Below are positions 7,392 through 14,542 of a DNA stretch of 30,252 nt, piece after piece. Each line of letters opens with the position of its first letter. The stretch's first letter is position 1. Location of the stretch: the NCBI GenBank assembly GCA_027346925.1, contig DAIERH010000004.1, positions 1 through 30,252 of the forward strand, in the 5' to 3' direction. Under the pieces are notes generated by a model. That model searched no databases and had not been told where the DNA came from. It was given only the letters and a program-made list of their open reading frames with translations. A program made the position numbers and the translations under genes. This DNA comes from Geobacter sp. Its GTDB lineage: Bacteria > Desulfobacterota > Desulfuromonadia > Geobacterales > Pseudopelobacteraceae.

Positions 7392-8810
7392 TTACTCCAG
7401 GATAAAGCGCCGCCCCGCAGCCATCACCTCGGCCAGGCGCGCCTCCGAGGCGGCCTCGCCGTAAAGGCGCACCACCGGCTCGGTGCCCGACTTGCGGAAC
7501 AGCATCCAACTCCCATCTTCCAACAGCAGCTTGGTCCCGTCGATCCTGATCACCTCCCTGACCTTTGCCCCGGCAACCTCGGCGGGAACCGCATTGATCT
7601 TATCGGCATAGGCGACTTCCAACGCAGGCGACAGCTTGAGATTGTCACGGCGGGTGACGAATCTGCCCACTTCCGCGTAGAGCCGCTCCAACAGCTCACG
7701 TACCGTTTTCCCCTCGCGGGCCACCATCTCGGCCACCAGAAAACAGGCCAGAATGCCGTCCTTTTCGGGAACATGTCCCTTGATGGTAAGCCCGGCGCTC
7801 TCTTCTCCACCAATCACTATCTTGTCCTGACTGATCAGTTCGCCGATGTACTTGAATCCGACCGGGGTCTCGTAGACCTGCACACCATGCCGCGCCGCCA
7901 CGGCATCGATCAGGTGGGACGTCGCCACGCTGCGGGCCACGCCCCCTTCCAACTTGCGCACCCGGATGAGGTAGTCCAAAAGCAGGGCGATTATATAGTT
8001 GGGCTCGATATAGGAGCCGTCGCTATCCAAGATGCCGAAACGGTCGGCATCGCCGTCCGTGGCCAGCCCCAGTCGGATTTCAGGATCTCCCTTGACCAGG
8101 GCGATGAAATCGGGGATATGACTTTCCGACGGCTCGGGAGGTTGCCCGCCGAAATAGGGGTCAAGGCGATCGTTGACCATCACGAACGGGATGTTGCGCT
8201 GTTTGAGCGGCGCATCCAGGTAGCCGCGCGCTGTACCATAGAGCGGATTGAGGGCCACCTTGCCGAGACGCCCGATGACATCGAAATCGACCTTCCCCTC
8301 CAGCGCTTCCAGATAGGGTGATCGGGGGTCAATGGCCTCCAGCAGCCCTCTGTTTCCGGCCTCTTCCAAGGGGAGTTCCCGGTACCTGACTTCACCCAGC
8401 ATCTCGTTCGCCCGGTTCTCTATGTCCCTGGTGGTCTCCGGCAACGCCGGGCCACCCCATGAAGGTGAAAATTTGACACCGTTGTATTCGGGAGGGTTAT
8501 GACTGGCTGTGAAATTTATGGCGCCAGCAGTCTTTCGGCGTAGGATCTCAAAGGCGATAACCGGCGTGGGTGTATCCCGTTCACACAACAATGCCTTTAT
8601 GCCCGCACCCGCCAGAACCCGCGCAGCCTCCCGGGCAAAACGCTGCCCCATGAAACGGGTATCGTAGCCGATGATCACCCCCTTGTCTTGCTCGCCGGAT
8701 GCCGCGAGGTAATCGGCGATAGCCTGAATCACCACCTTGACGTTGTCAAAGGTGAAATCCTCGCACAGTATCCCGCGCCATCCGGACGTTCCAAAGGCGA
8801 TACGCGTCAT
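7392..8810 (-). CDS. Phosphoglucomutase/phosphomannomutase family protein (alpha-D-phosphohexomutase)
   Basis: Interconverts hexose 1- and 6-phosphates through a phosphoserine and a bisphosphate intermediate, linking sugar nucleotide synthesis with glycolysis/gluconeogenesis. The start at 8810 (MTRIAFGTSG) has GGGAGG upstream, giving 472 residues, the usual length. Four-domain landmarks: FGTSGWRG (6-13); the phosphoserine loop INFTASHNPPEYNG (Ser103); the metal loop TDGDADRFG (Asp252, Asp254, Asp256); the sugar-binding loop GGEESAG (334-340); and the phosphate-binding RKSGTEP near the C-terminus. Which sugar it prefers cannot be told from sequence. It is divergent to the PxxKW gene and lies upstream of nifU with a small stem between them. 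Confidence 0.92.
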   Translation of the reverse strand: MTRIAFGTSGWRGILCEDFTFDNVKVVIQAIADYLAASGEQDKGVIIGYDTRFMGQRFAREAARVLAGAGIKALLCERDTPTPVIAFEILRRKTAGAINFTASHNPPEYNGVKFSPSWGGPALPETTRDIENRANEMLGEVRYRELPLEEAGNRGLLEAIDPRSPYLEALEGKVDFDVIGRLGKVALNPLYGTARGYLDAPLKQRNIPFVMVNDRLDPYFGGQPPEPSESHIPDFIALVKGDPEIRLGLATDGDADRFGILDSDGSYIEPNYIIALLLDYLIRVRKLEGGVARSVATSHLIDAVAARHGVQVYETPVGFKYIGELISQDKIVIGGEESAGLTIKGHVPEKDGILACFLVAEMVAREGKTVRELLERLYAEVGRFVTRRDNLKLSPALEVAYADKINAVPAEVAGAKVREVIRIDGTKLLLEDGSWMLFRKSGTEPVVRLYGEAASEARLAEVMAAGRRFILE

Positions 8811-8852
8811 GACGCCCCCCTCCCGCATAATAAGACAGCATTAGTCGTATTA

Positions 8853-8886
8853 ACAGTAATACAGCGGCGCCCGTCAGTCAAGTCAA
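8853..8886 (-). promoter_or_regulatory. Candidate sigma70 promoter(s) for pgm
   Basis: On the minus strand two overlapping TTGACT hexamers (8881-8886 and 8876-8881) each stand 17 bp from a -10-like hexamer: TGTATT (8858-8863) and TACTGT (8853-8858). Either would start transcription roughly 35-40 bases before the pgm ATG at 8810. It is read from consensus matching only. Confidence 0.45.
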
Positions 8887-8914
8887 AGAGCCGTTTCTGT
8901 AAAGGATTTTTCCG

Positions 8915-8944
8915 TTGACTTTTTTCTTCCATACTTGCTACAGT
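8915..8944 (+). promoter_or_regulatory. Candidate sigma70 promoter for the PxxKW gene
   Basis: TTGACT (8915-8920) is followed after 18 bp by TACAGT (8939-8944), each with few mismatches to the sigma70 consensus, in a T-rich spacer. It would place the transcript start near 8951, about 33 bases before the ATG at 8984, leaving room for the GGAGG ribosome site. Best-looking promoter in the window. Confidence 0.55.
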
Positions 8945-8983
8945 TACATTTCAGGGCAGAACAAAAACTCAGGAGGCAGAAGC

Positions 8984-9277
8984 ATGCAGTGTCAGACAGT
9001 ACTTCCAGGTACCGAATGTACCTTTTGGGGTAAACAGGGGTGTATTTTCCCGGATGGCTCATGCCAGATAATTGTGGAAAACTGTGAAGGGTGCGAGCGC
9101 ATTGTTACCGGTACCATCGGACAGGTGTGCAACGCCTATCCGGCCCCTGCCAAGAAATGGTCCAACGGTATCTGCAATTTTGCCACCCACGTCAAGGTGG
9201 AGATCAAGGTGGAAGACGCCAAGATCAATCCGCTCAAAGCCTCCAAAAAAGCCTCCGGTGGGAGCAAAAAGAAGTAA
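8984..9277 (+). CDS. PxxKW family cysteine-rich protein
   Basis: Small protein of unknown function. The start at 8984 (MQCQTVLPGT) is chosen because GGAGG lies seven bases upstream; a longer in-frame start at 8915 overlaps the promoter. The product is 97 residues with eight cysteines (3, 12, 20, 27, 34, 37, 49, 64), including Cys34-EG-Cys37, and ends in a lysine-rich tail (KKASGGSKKK). The name-giving motif PAKKW is at 55-59. No signal peptide or membrane segment is seen, so it is probably cytoplasmic; the cysteines could bind a metal or Fe-S cluster, which is inference. It has its own promoter and a strong terminator, so it is probably a single-gene unit. The family is known mainly from anaerobic delta-proteobacteria. 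Confidence 0.85.
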   Translation: MQCQTVLPGTECTFWGKQGCIFPDGSCQIIVENCEGCERIVTGTIGQVCNAYPAPAKKWSNGICNFATHVKVEIKVEDAKINPLKASKKASGGSKKK

Positions 9278-9304
9278 CGCGGCAGACCACACATACTTTA
9301 TGCG

Positions 9305-9336
9305 ACAAAAGGGGGATTTTTATCCCCCTTTTTTGT
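9305..9336 (+). terminator. Intrinsic terminator after the PxxKW gene
   Basis: AAAAGGGGGA (9307-9316) pairs with TCCCCCTTTT (9323-9332) around a 6-base loop, followed by TT. It is a classic G-rich stem with a T-tract 28 nt past the stop codon. The mirrored A-run means it could also work on the minus strand. The NUDIX gene starts only 14 nt after it. Confidence 0.85.
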
Positions 9337-9349
9337 GCCGGAGATGCCC

Positions 9350-9817
9350 ATGTCGTTCGACATTCTCACCTGCCCAGTTTGCGGAGCTTCGATCAAGCAG
9401 TACCGCAATCCCTTTCCCACGGTGGACATCATCATCGAAATCAATGAAGGCATCGTGCTGATTGAGCGCAAAAACCCACCCTTTGGCTGGGCTTTGCCGG
9501 GTGGCTTCGTGGATTACGGGGAGTCCTTGGAGGCAGCGGCCATACGGGAGGCGCGGGAAGAGACATCGCTCGAAGTCAGCGACCTGCGCTTGGTGGGATG
9601 CTACTCCGATCCGTCGCGGGACACCCGTATGCACACGATCTCGACCGTGTACGCCGGAAAAGGTTCAGGAACCCCGCGCGCCGCCGACGATGCGCTCAAC
9701 CTGGAGATTTTCAGACTGGACGAGCTGCCGCGGCATCTCTGTTTCGACCATGCCGGGATTCTGGCGGATTACCGGGAAAAAATGCCAAATATCGGGACCC
9801 GTCCCCATCCTGCGTAG
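9350..9817 (+). CDS. NUDIX hydrolase
   Basis: Hydrolyses a nucleoside diphosphate linked to another group; substrate unknown. The start at 9350 (MSFDILTCPV) is chosen for the GGAG six bases upstream; a GTG at 9335 and an ATG at 9344 are in frame but poorly placed. 155 residues. The Nudix box GFVDYGESLEAAAIREAREE is complete, with the catalytic REXXEE core, followed by TSLEV. The N-terminus has a single CPVCG knuckle, a half of the zinc ribbon found in some family members. WALPGG before the box and the DDALNLEIF region fit the ADP-ribose or NADH pyrophosphatase branch, but this is not decisive. It lies just beyond the PxxKW terminator and converges with mqnA. Confidence 0.9.
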   Translation: MSFDILTCPVCGASIKQYRNPFPTVDIIIEINEGIVLIERKNPPFGWALPGGFVDYGESLEAAAIREAREETSLEVSDLRLVGCYSDPSRDTRMHTISTVYAGKGSGTPRAADDALNLEIFRLDELPRHLCFDHAGILADYREKMPNIGTRPHPA

Positions 9818-9840
9818 CGGCACGGCACTGCCCGTGCGCT
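9816..9840. terminator. Hairpin between convergent NUDIX and mqnA genes
   Basis: AGC(G)GCACGG and CCGTGCGCT form a 9-bp stem with one bulged G and a 6-base loop, directly after the NUDIX stop codon and 12 nt before the mqnA stop. No T-tract follows on either strand, so termination would be weak or Rho-assisted. Confidence 0.4.
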
Positions 9841-9852
9841 TCAACCACCACA

Positions 9853-10716
9853 TCATCCATCGGTTCCGACAACCGGCGACACTCCGCCCTGCCCCATCTC
9901 CAGAAAGACCAGTTCCGGTGCTTGTTCGATCAGCCCCATATCGGCCGCCAGGCGAAAAAACCTCGCCAAGCCCTGGCAATGTTCCCTGCCCAGATCGTAG
10001 GAAAGGTTGCTCCGCCAGTAGTGGAGCAGGCGTTCACGCCCCATCCAGTCGGCATCCGGCGACACATCCGCGATACGGTCGAGGTTTTCTAGGGCATACG
10101 CCTTGGCGCCTCGGAGTTGTCCGGCCAGGCAACGCAACTCCTCCGTGTGCGTATCGAACGCCTTCCGGGATGCCAACCAGAGGGCGAACACAAACGGGGT
10201 CCCGGTCCAGTCATACCACTGTTCCCCAAGATCGTACACACGCACCCCGGACGAGGCCTGGAGTTCGCGCAGCGCGGTGTCGCCGATCAACAGCACGGCC
10301 GGCGCCTCACCCAAAGCGGCGCTCAGGGCATGGTTCGTGACACGGAATGAGCAGTGGCAGCCATAGCGTTGTTTCAGGAGAATTTTCAGCAGATTGACCG
10401 ATGTGGCGGACTCGGCCGTGAGCAGCACCTCCCTGCCGTCGAGTTCCCCAATCGGCACGGCAGAGAACAGGAGCACGCTCTGAACCGGGCCGCAACTGCT
10501 GATGGAGAGGTCGGGGATGATCAGGTAGCGTTCGGGGTTGAGCGCATAGGCGATGGACGATGAGGGGCACACATCGATGTCGCCCTTGGCGAGTTGTGCG
10601 TTCAGCCGCGCGGGAACACCTTCGACGTAGCTGTAATCGCCATCCGGATATCGCTCCTGCAGGGCATGAAAGATGGGCGTGCAGTTGGCATATGCTATAC
10701 GGCCGATTCGCAGCAT
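9853..10716 (-). CDS. mqnA: Chorismate dehydratase MqnA (futalosine menaquinone pathway)
   Basis: Dehydrates chorismate to 3-[(1-carboxyvinyl)oxy]benzoate, the first step of the futalosine route to menaquinone. 287 residues, with a periplasmic-binding-protein-like fold. Seen: N-terminal LRIGRIAYANCTPIFHAL, VEGVPARLNAQLAKGDIDV, PSSSIAYALNPERY, and LLIGDTALRE in the second lobe, all typical of MqnA. The start ATG shares one base with the stop of the tolC-like gene (TGATG at 10714-10718), so translation is probably coupled; only a weak ribosome site is present. Chorismate is the end product of the aro genes coded upstream in the same direction. The later genes mqnB to mqnE are not in the window. 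Confidence 0.92.
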   Translation of the reverse strand: MLRIGRIAYANCTPIFHALQERYPDGDYSYVEGVPARLNAQLAKGDIDVCPSSSIAYALNPERYLIIPDLSISSCGPVQSVLLFSAVPIGELDGREVLLTAESATSVNLLKILLKQRYGCHCSFRVTNHALSAALGEAPAVLLIGDTALRELQASSGVRVYDLGEQWYDWTGTPFVFALWLASRKAFDTHTEELRCLAGQLRGAKAYALENLDRIADVSPDADWMGRERLLHYWRSNLSYDLGREHCQGLARFFRLAADMGLIEQAPELVFLEMGQGGVSPVVGTDG

Positions 10717-12200
10717 CAGTGGATATTCTTGTAGAGTTTGTCTGCGTCGCCCTCGACCATGCGGACCCCTTCGCGTTCCAGAAGCTCTCCAGTCACCTGC
10801 CAGAGGTGGGTAATGGCGTCATCGTAGTTCACCACCGCCTGGATCTGGTTATTATTGGCGGCCACCAGGTCGTTTTCCACATCCAGCACGTCCTTGTTGG
10901 TGGCCAGCCCCACATCCTTCTTGCGCAGGTATGCCTTGAGGCGCTCTTCGGCATAGGCCCTGCCCCGCTCGGCCACCGCAATCTGCTTGTAGCTGCTGAT
11001 GACGCCGCGGATGGCGCTCTTGACGTTATTGACGGCGCTCTCCTCCAGGCTGCGGACCTGCAATGCGGTCTGCTCGGTCTTGAGCCTGCTCTTGCGGTAG
11101 TCGTTCTCGGCGGCGTTGTTGCCCAGAGCATAGGTAAAGTTCAGGCCGATGCCCCAGGCCGGGTAATCGACGGCGCCCAGTCTCTCCAGGTTGCGGGGAT
11201 AGGTGTGGTCAAGGCCGGTCAGGGAGGAGGAGGCGGACAGGGAGAGGTCAGGCTTGATCTGATTGTTGAATACGCGGGTCTGAAGTTCGGCGATCTCCAG
11301 GTTGCGTTTCACTTCCTTGATGTCCGGGCGCGATATGGCCCGCCTGAGCGCCTCCTCCTCGTTCGCCTCGTAAGGGTCGTGCCGCGGCGGATCCACCGTG
11401 AGAATTTCCCCCTTGCCCTTTATCTGCAGCAGGAGGCGCAGCACATCCACCTCGTCGCTGACCGCTTTTTCCGCATCGATCAATTCCTTTTCCCGTGAGT
11501 AGACGCCGAATTCGGCATTGATGATCTCCATGGAGGGCAGGACGCCGGCCGCGACCTGGGCCTTGGTGTCGTTCAGGATCTTGCGTGCCAGCTCAAGGGA
11601 GGTCTGGGCAACCTTCAGTTGCTCCCGCAGGCTGTAGAGCTTGTAGTATTCGGACCTGACCTGGCCGACCGTGTTTAGCAGGCGGGCATTGAAGTGTTCG
11701 AGAGAGGCAAATTTTGACAGCCGCGATACGTTGATGTTGATGTCGGTATTTTCCCGCCCGAAGTTCTTCAGGAGTGGCTGGGTGAGGCTGATCCCCAGGT
11801 TCGATTGCCAGAAATTACTCAGCGAGCCGAAGATGCTGGTGCTGTTGAAGGTGTTGTTGAATGATGCCGTGGCAGTCGCGCCGGTCCAGAAGAGTTGGCT
11901 CAGGGAGGTATTGGCCTGGAACATGCGGCCATAGCTGAAGGCGCCCCCCTCTATGCCGGTCAGGGGGGCCTTAGTGTCGCTGTAATTGGTCTGCGCATTG
12001 AAAAGTGGATCGTAGATCGCCCTGTTGCGGTTGATATCCGCCTCGAACTGGGCCGGGTTGTAGAGCTCGGCACGCACGTCCAGGTTCTTCTCCACACCCA
12101 TAGCGATCGCCTCTTTCAGAGTCAAGGAGATGGGGACCTCCGCGGCGGCCGTGAAGGAAACCGTGCTCTGTAGTGCAACGATAACGATGAGCAACCTCAC
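10716..12200 (-). CDS. TolC family outer membrane channel protein
   Basis: Probable outer membrane/periplasmic exit duct of a tripartite efflux or secretion system. It starts with GTG at 12200, with AAGGA seven bases upstream. 494 residues. A short signal peptide (about 20 residues, hydrophobic LLIVIVAL, likely cut near TAAA-EV) is followed by the typical LTLKEAIAMGVEKNLDV opening and two long alpha-helical repeats, each with a YKLY/YKQI-type helix and Gln/Ala/Glu-rich heptads. SLTQPLLKNFGRENT is a common signature of the branch. No inner-membrane pump or adaptor gene is adjacent; emrAB lies 9 kb away on the other strand. Its start is only 14 nt from the gcvH terminator U-tract. Confidence 0.87.
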   Translation of the reverse strand: MRLLIVIVALQSTVSFTAAAEVPISLTLKEAIAMGVEKNLDVRAELYNPAQFEADINRNRAIYDPLFNAQTNYSDTKAPLTGIEGGAFSYGRMFQANTSLSQLFWTGATATASFNNTFNSTSIFGSLSNFWQSNLGISLTQPLLKNFGRENTDININVSRLSKFASLEHFNARLLNTVGQVRSEYYKLYSLREQLKVAQTSLELARKILNDTKAQVAAGVLPSMEIINAEFGVYSREKELIDAEKAVSDEVDVLRLLLQIKGKGEILTVDPPRHDPYEANEEEALRRAISRPDIKEVKRNLEIAELQTRVFNNQIKPDLSLSASSSLTGLDHTYPRNLERLGAVDYPAWGIGLNFTYALGNNAAENDYRKSRLKTEQTALQVRSLEESAVNNVKSAIRGVISSYKQIAVAERGRAYAEERLKAYLRKKDVGLATNKDVLDVENDLVAANNNQIQAVVNYDDAITHLWQVTGELLEREGVRMVEGDADKLYKNIH

Positions 12201-12214
12201 AACAGGTTCCTTTC

Positions 12215-12246
12215 AAAAAAACAGGGCGAGATGAATGACCTCGCCC
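12215..12246 (-). terminator. Intrinsic terminator after gcvH
   Basis: On the minus strand GGGCGAG (12240-12246) pairs with CTCGCCC (12224-12230) around a 9-base loop, then TG and a run of seven T (12215-12221). It lies 27 nt past the gcvH stop and ends the long aro-acc-gcvH unit. The tolC-like ribosome site begins right after the T-run, so it may also act as a conditional terminator for tolC-mqnA. Confidence 0.85.
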
Positions 12247-12272
12247 CTTATAGCACATTTTTTGATGAAACT

Positions 12273-12659
12273 CTAATCCCTGTTTTCCACGTAGTCGATG
12301 TAATCATCGGCCGACATGAGTCCTTTCAGTTCGTCCTGGTCGCTCAGAGATATCTCCACCAGCCAGCCGCCATCGTAGGGATCATCATTGACCAGGCCCG
12401 GATTGTCCAGCACCTCATGATTGACATCACGGACCGTGCCGCTGAAGGGTGCGTACAGTTCCGCCACGGTCTTTCTGGCCTCTATGGAACCGATGGAATC
12501 GTCCTGTTCCACCTCATCCCCTTCTTCCGGCAGTTCGACGCCCGAGACCAGCCCCAACTCCTCCTGGGCGAAATCGGTGATGCCGATCACGGCATAGCCT
12601 TTTTCCACCCTGACCCAGACATGCTCCTTGGAATACTTCAATTCTTCGGGAAATTCCAT
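12273..12659 (-). CDS. gcvH: Glycine cleavage system H protein
   Basis: Small lipoyl carrier that shuttles the aminomethyl group between the P, T and L proteins of glycine cleavage, and in many bacteria is also a lipoate entry point. 128 residues, normal length. Seen: KEHVWVRVEKGYAVIGITDFAQEELG, then SIEARKTVAELYAPFSG with the lipoylated Lys63, and GGWLVEISLSD. The start ATG at 12659 follows the accC stop after 5 nt, with GGAG (inside the accC end) eight bases upstream. No gcvT or gcvP is in the window. Its place at the end of a fatty-acid/biotin operon suggests a link with lipoylation or simple co-expression; that is inference. Confidence 0.95.
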   Translation of the reverse strand: MEFPEELKYSKEHVWVRVEKGYAVIGITDFAQEELGLVSGVELPEEGDEVEQDDSIGSIEARKTVAELYAPFSGTVRDVNHEVLDNPGLVNDDPYDGGWLVEISLSDQDELKGLMSADDYIDYVENRD

Positions 12660-12664
12660 ATGCG

Positions 12665-14005
12665 CTACTCCAGCACGATTCTCTCAAGGAACGACGTATC
12701 GATGTTCCCTTCGATGAAATCCTTGTTGGCCATGATCCGCTTGTGAAAGAAGATGGTGGTCTTGATCCCTTCGATGATGAACTCGTCCAGAGCCCGAGCC
12801 ATGCGCCTGATGGCGTCATCGCGGGTTTCGGCATGCACGATCAGCTTGGCGATCATGGAGTCGTAATGGGGCACGACCGTGTACTGGTCGTAGACAAACG
12901 AGTCCACTCGAACCCCCAGGCCGCCCGGCGGATGATAGGCCGTGATCTTGCCGGGACAGGGGGTGAATTTGAGAGGGTCCTCGGCATTGATGCGGCATTC
13001 GATGGCATGGCCGCTGATCTTGATGTCTTCCTGCTTGTAGCGCAGCGGCACACCCGCGGCGGAGAGAATCTGCTCGCGAACGATATCGACGCCGGTAACC
13101 ATCTCGGTCACGGGGTGCTCTACCTGGACGCGGGTATTCATCTCCATGAAGTAGAAATTGTTATGTTTGTCCACCAGGAACTCCACCGTGCCGACACTGT
13201 TGTAGCCCACGGCGGCGGCGGCCTTGACGGACGCCTCACCCATGGCTGCGCGAATCTCGGGAGTAATGGCGGTGGAGGGAGCCTCCTCGATCAGCTTCTG
13301 ATGGCGGCGCTGGATGGAGCAGTCGCGCTCGCCCAGATGGATCACATTGCCGTGTTTGTCGGCAAGGATCTGGATCTCCACGTGGCGCGGCTGTTCGCAG
13401 TACTTCTCGATGTATACCTCGGGATTGCCGAAGCCGGCCTGGGCCTCGGCGCGGGCTGTGGCAAAGGCGTTGGGGAGGGCTGCCTGGGAATGGACGATCT
13501 TCATCCCTCTCCCGCCTCCGCCGGCAGTGGCCTTGATGATCACCGGGAAACCGATCTTCTTGGCGACCTTGACCGCATCCTCGACCGTCTTCACTCCTTC
13601 CTTGGTGCCGGGCAGGATCGGTACGCCATGCTTGATGACCGCTTGGCGCGCACTGATCTTGTCGCCCATGATGCGCATGCTCTCGGGGCTGGGGCCGATG
13701 AAGGTTATGCCGCATTTCTCGCACACCTCGGCAAAGTTGGCGTTCTCGGAGAGAAAACCGTAGCCGGGATGGATGGCCTCGGCATCGGTCAGTTCAGCGG
13801 CGCTGATGATGGCGTTGATGTTGAGATAGCTCTGAACGCTGGGGGCAGGGCCGATACAGACACTTTCGTCGGCCAGTTTGACGTGCAGCGAGTTGCTGTC
13901 GGCCTGGGAATAAACGGCCACCGTCTTGATACCCAGTTCCTTGCAGGCGCGGATGACACGAACGGCGATCTCGCCACGGTTGGCGATCAATACTTTATGG
14001 AACAT
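12665..14005 (-). CDS. accC: Acetyl-CoA carboxylase, biotin carboxylase subunit
   Basis: ATP-dependent carboxylation of the biotin on AccB, the first half-reaction of malonyl-CoA formation. The start at 14005 (MFHKVLIANRGEIAVRVIRA) is the universal AccC start, with a modest AAGGGG nine bases upstream. 446 residues, as in E. coli. Seen: the N-terminal biotin carboxylase fold, HPGYGFLSENANF, the ATP-grasp Gly-rich loop KATAGGGGRGMKIV, the catalytic EMNTRVQVEHPVTEMV, and the C-terminal domain with DSMIAKLIVHAETRDDAI. It lies 20 nt after accB and 5 nt before gcvH. Confidence 0.97.
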   Translation of the reverse strand: MFHKVLIANRGEIAVRVIRACKELGIKTVAVYSQADSNSLHVKLADESVCIGPAPSVQSYLNINAIISAAELTDAEAIHPGYGFLSENANFAEVCEKCGITFIGPSPESMRIMGDKISARQAVIKHGVPILPGTKEGVKTVEDAVKVAKKIGFPVIIKATAGGGGRGMKIVHSQAALPNAFATARAEAQAGFGNPEVYIEKYCEQPRHVEIQILADKHGNVIHLGERDCSIQRRHQKLIEEAPSTAITPEIRAAMGEASVKAAAAVGYNSVGTVEFLVDKHNNFYFMEMNTRVQVEHPVTEMVTGVDIVREQILSAAGVPLRYKQEDIKISGHAIECRINAEDPLKFTPCPGKITAYHPPGGLGVRVDSFVYDQYTVVPHYDSMIAKLIVHAETRDDAIRRMARALDEFIIEGIKTTIFFHKRIMANKDFIEGNIDTSFLERIVLE

Positions 14006-14025
14006 GGAGGTTGACCCCTTGAGAA

Positions 14026-14496
14026 TTAGAGCTTCTGGATGACGAACAGGGCATCGCCGAACTCGACCGGCTGGGCGTTTTCCTTGCAGATCTTGACGAT
14101 CTTGCAGCGGCACTCGGCCTCGATCTCGTTCATCAGCTTCATGGCCTCGACGATGCAGAGCACCTGCCCCTTTTCCACGACCTGGCCCACCTCCACGTAG
14201 GGTGCCGCATCCGGTGCGGGGGCGCGGTAGAAGGTTCCCACGATCGGCGAGTTGACGGTATCCCCTGTTTCCTCGGCAGCAGTCGAGGCTACCGGCGCAG
14301 CGGCCGCGGACGGCGCAGCGGCAGGGGCGGGAGCCGGCTGGGGTGCGGTGTATGCGGCGGGGGCTGCCACGGTGACGTATTCCGTCTTCGAACCGCGCTT
14401 GATGATGATTTTTTCCTCGGCGTTATCCATCTCGAACTCGGTGATATCCGTATCCGTGATCATCTTTATCAGCACCTTCAGATCCTTGACATCCAT
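14026..14496 (-). CDS. accB: Acetyl-CoA carboxylase, biotin carboxyl carrier protein
   Basis: Carries the biotin that shuttles CO2 between AccC and the carboxyltransferase. The start at 14496 (MDVKDLKVLI) follows GGAG six bases upstream, giving 156 residues. The N-terminal region 1-40 is the AccB-specific helix/strand segment (LIKMITDTDITEFEM and KIIIKRG). An Ala/Pro-rich flexible linker spans about 44-78. The biotinyl domain about 80-156 holds CIVEAMKLMNEIEAE with the biotinylated Lys120. It lies 46 nt after the Xaa-Pro peptidase gene. accA and accD are not in the window. Confidence 0.96.
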   Translation of the reverse strand: MDVKDLKVLIKMITDTDITEFEMDNAEEKIIIKRGSKTEYVTVAAPAAYTAPQPAPAPAAAPSAAAAPVASTAAEETGDTVNSPIVGTFYRAPAPDAAPYVEVGQVVEKGQVLCIVEAMKLMNEIEAECRCKIVKICKENAQPVEFGDALFVIQKL

Positions 14497-14542
14497 CCTT
14501 TTCTCCTTTGAATGCAACTCGATAATAAACTACAGGTAACCA

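Noticed and set aside
7335..8321. Plus-strand open frame of 328 codons
   Set aside because: Antisense to the phosphohexomutase gene, with no ribosome site and no recognisable domain.
12743..14014. Long plus-strand open frame (423 codons)
   Set aside because: It is the mirror of accC, whose protein is fully conserved; the plus frame shows no family features and comes from GC-rich codon bias.
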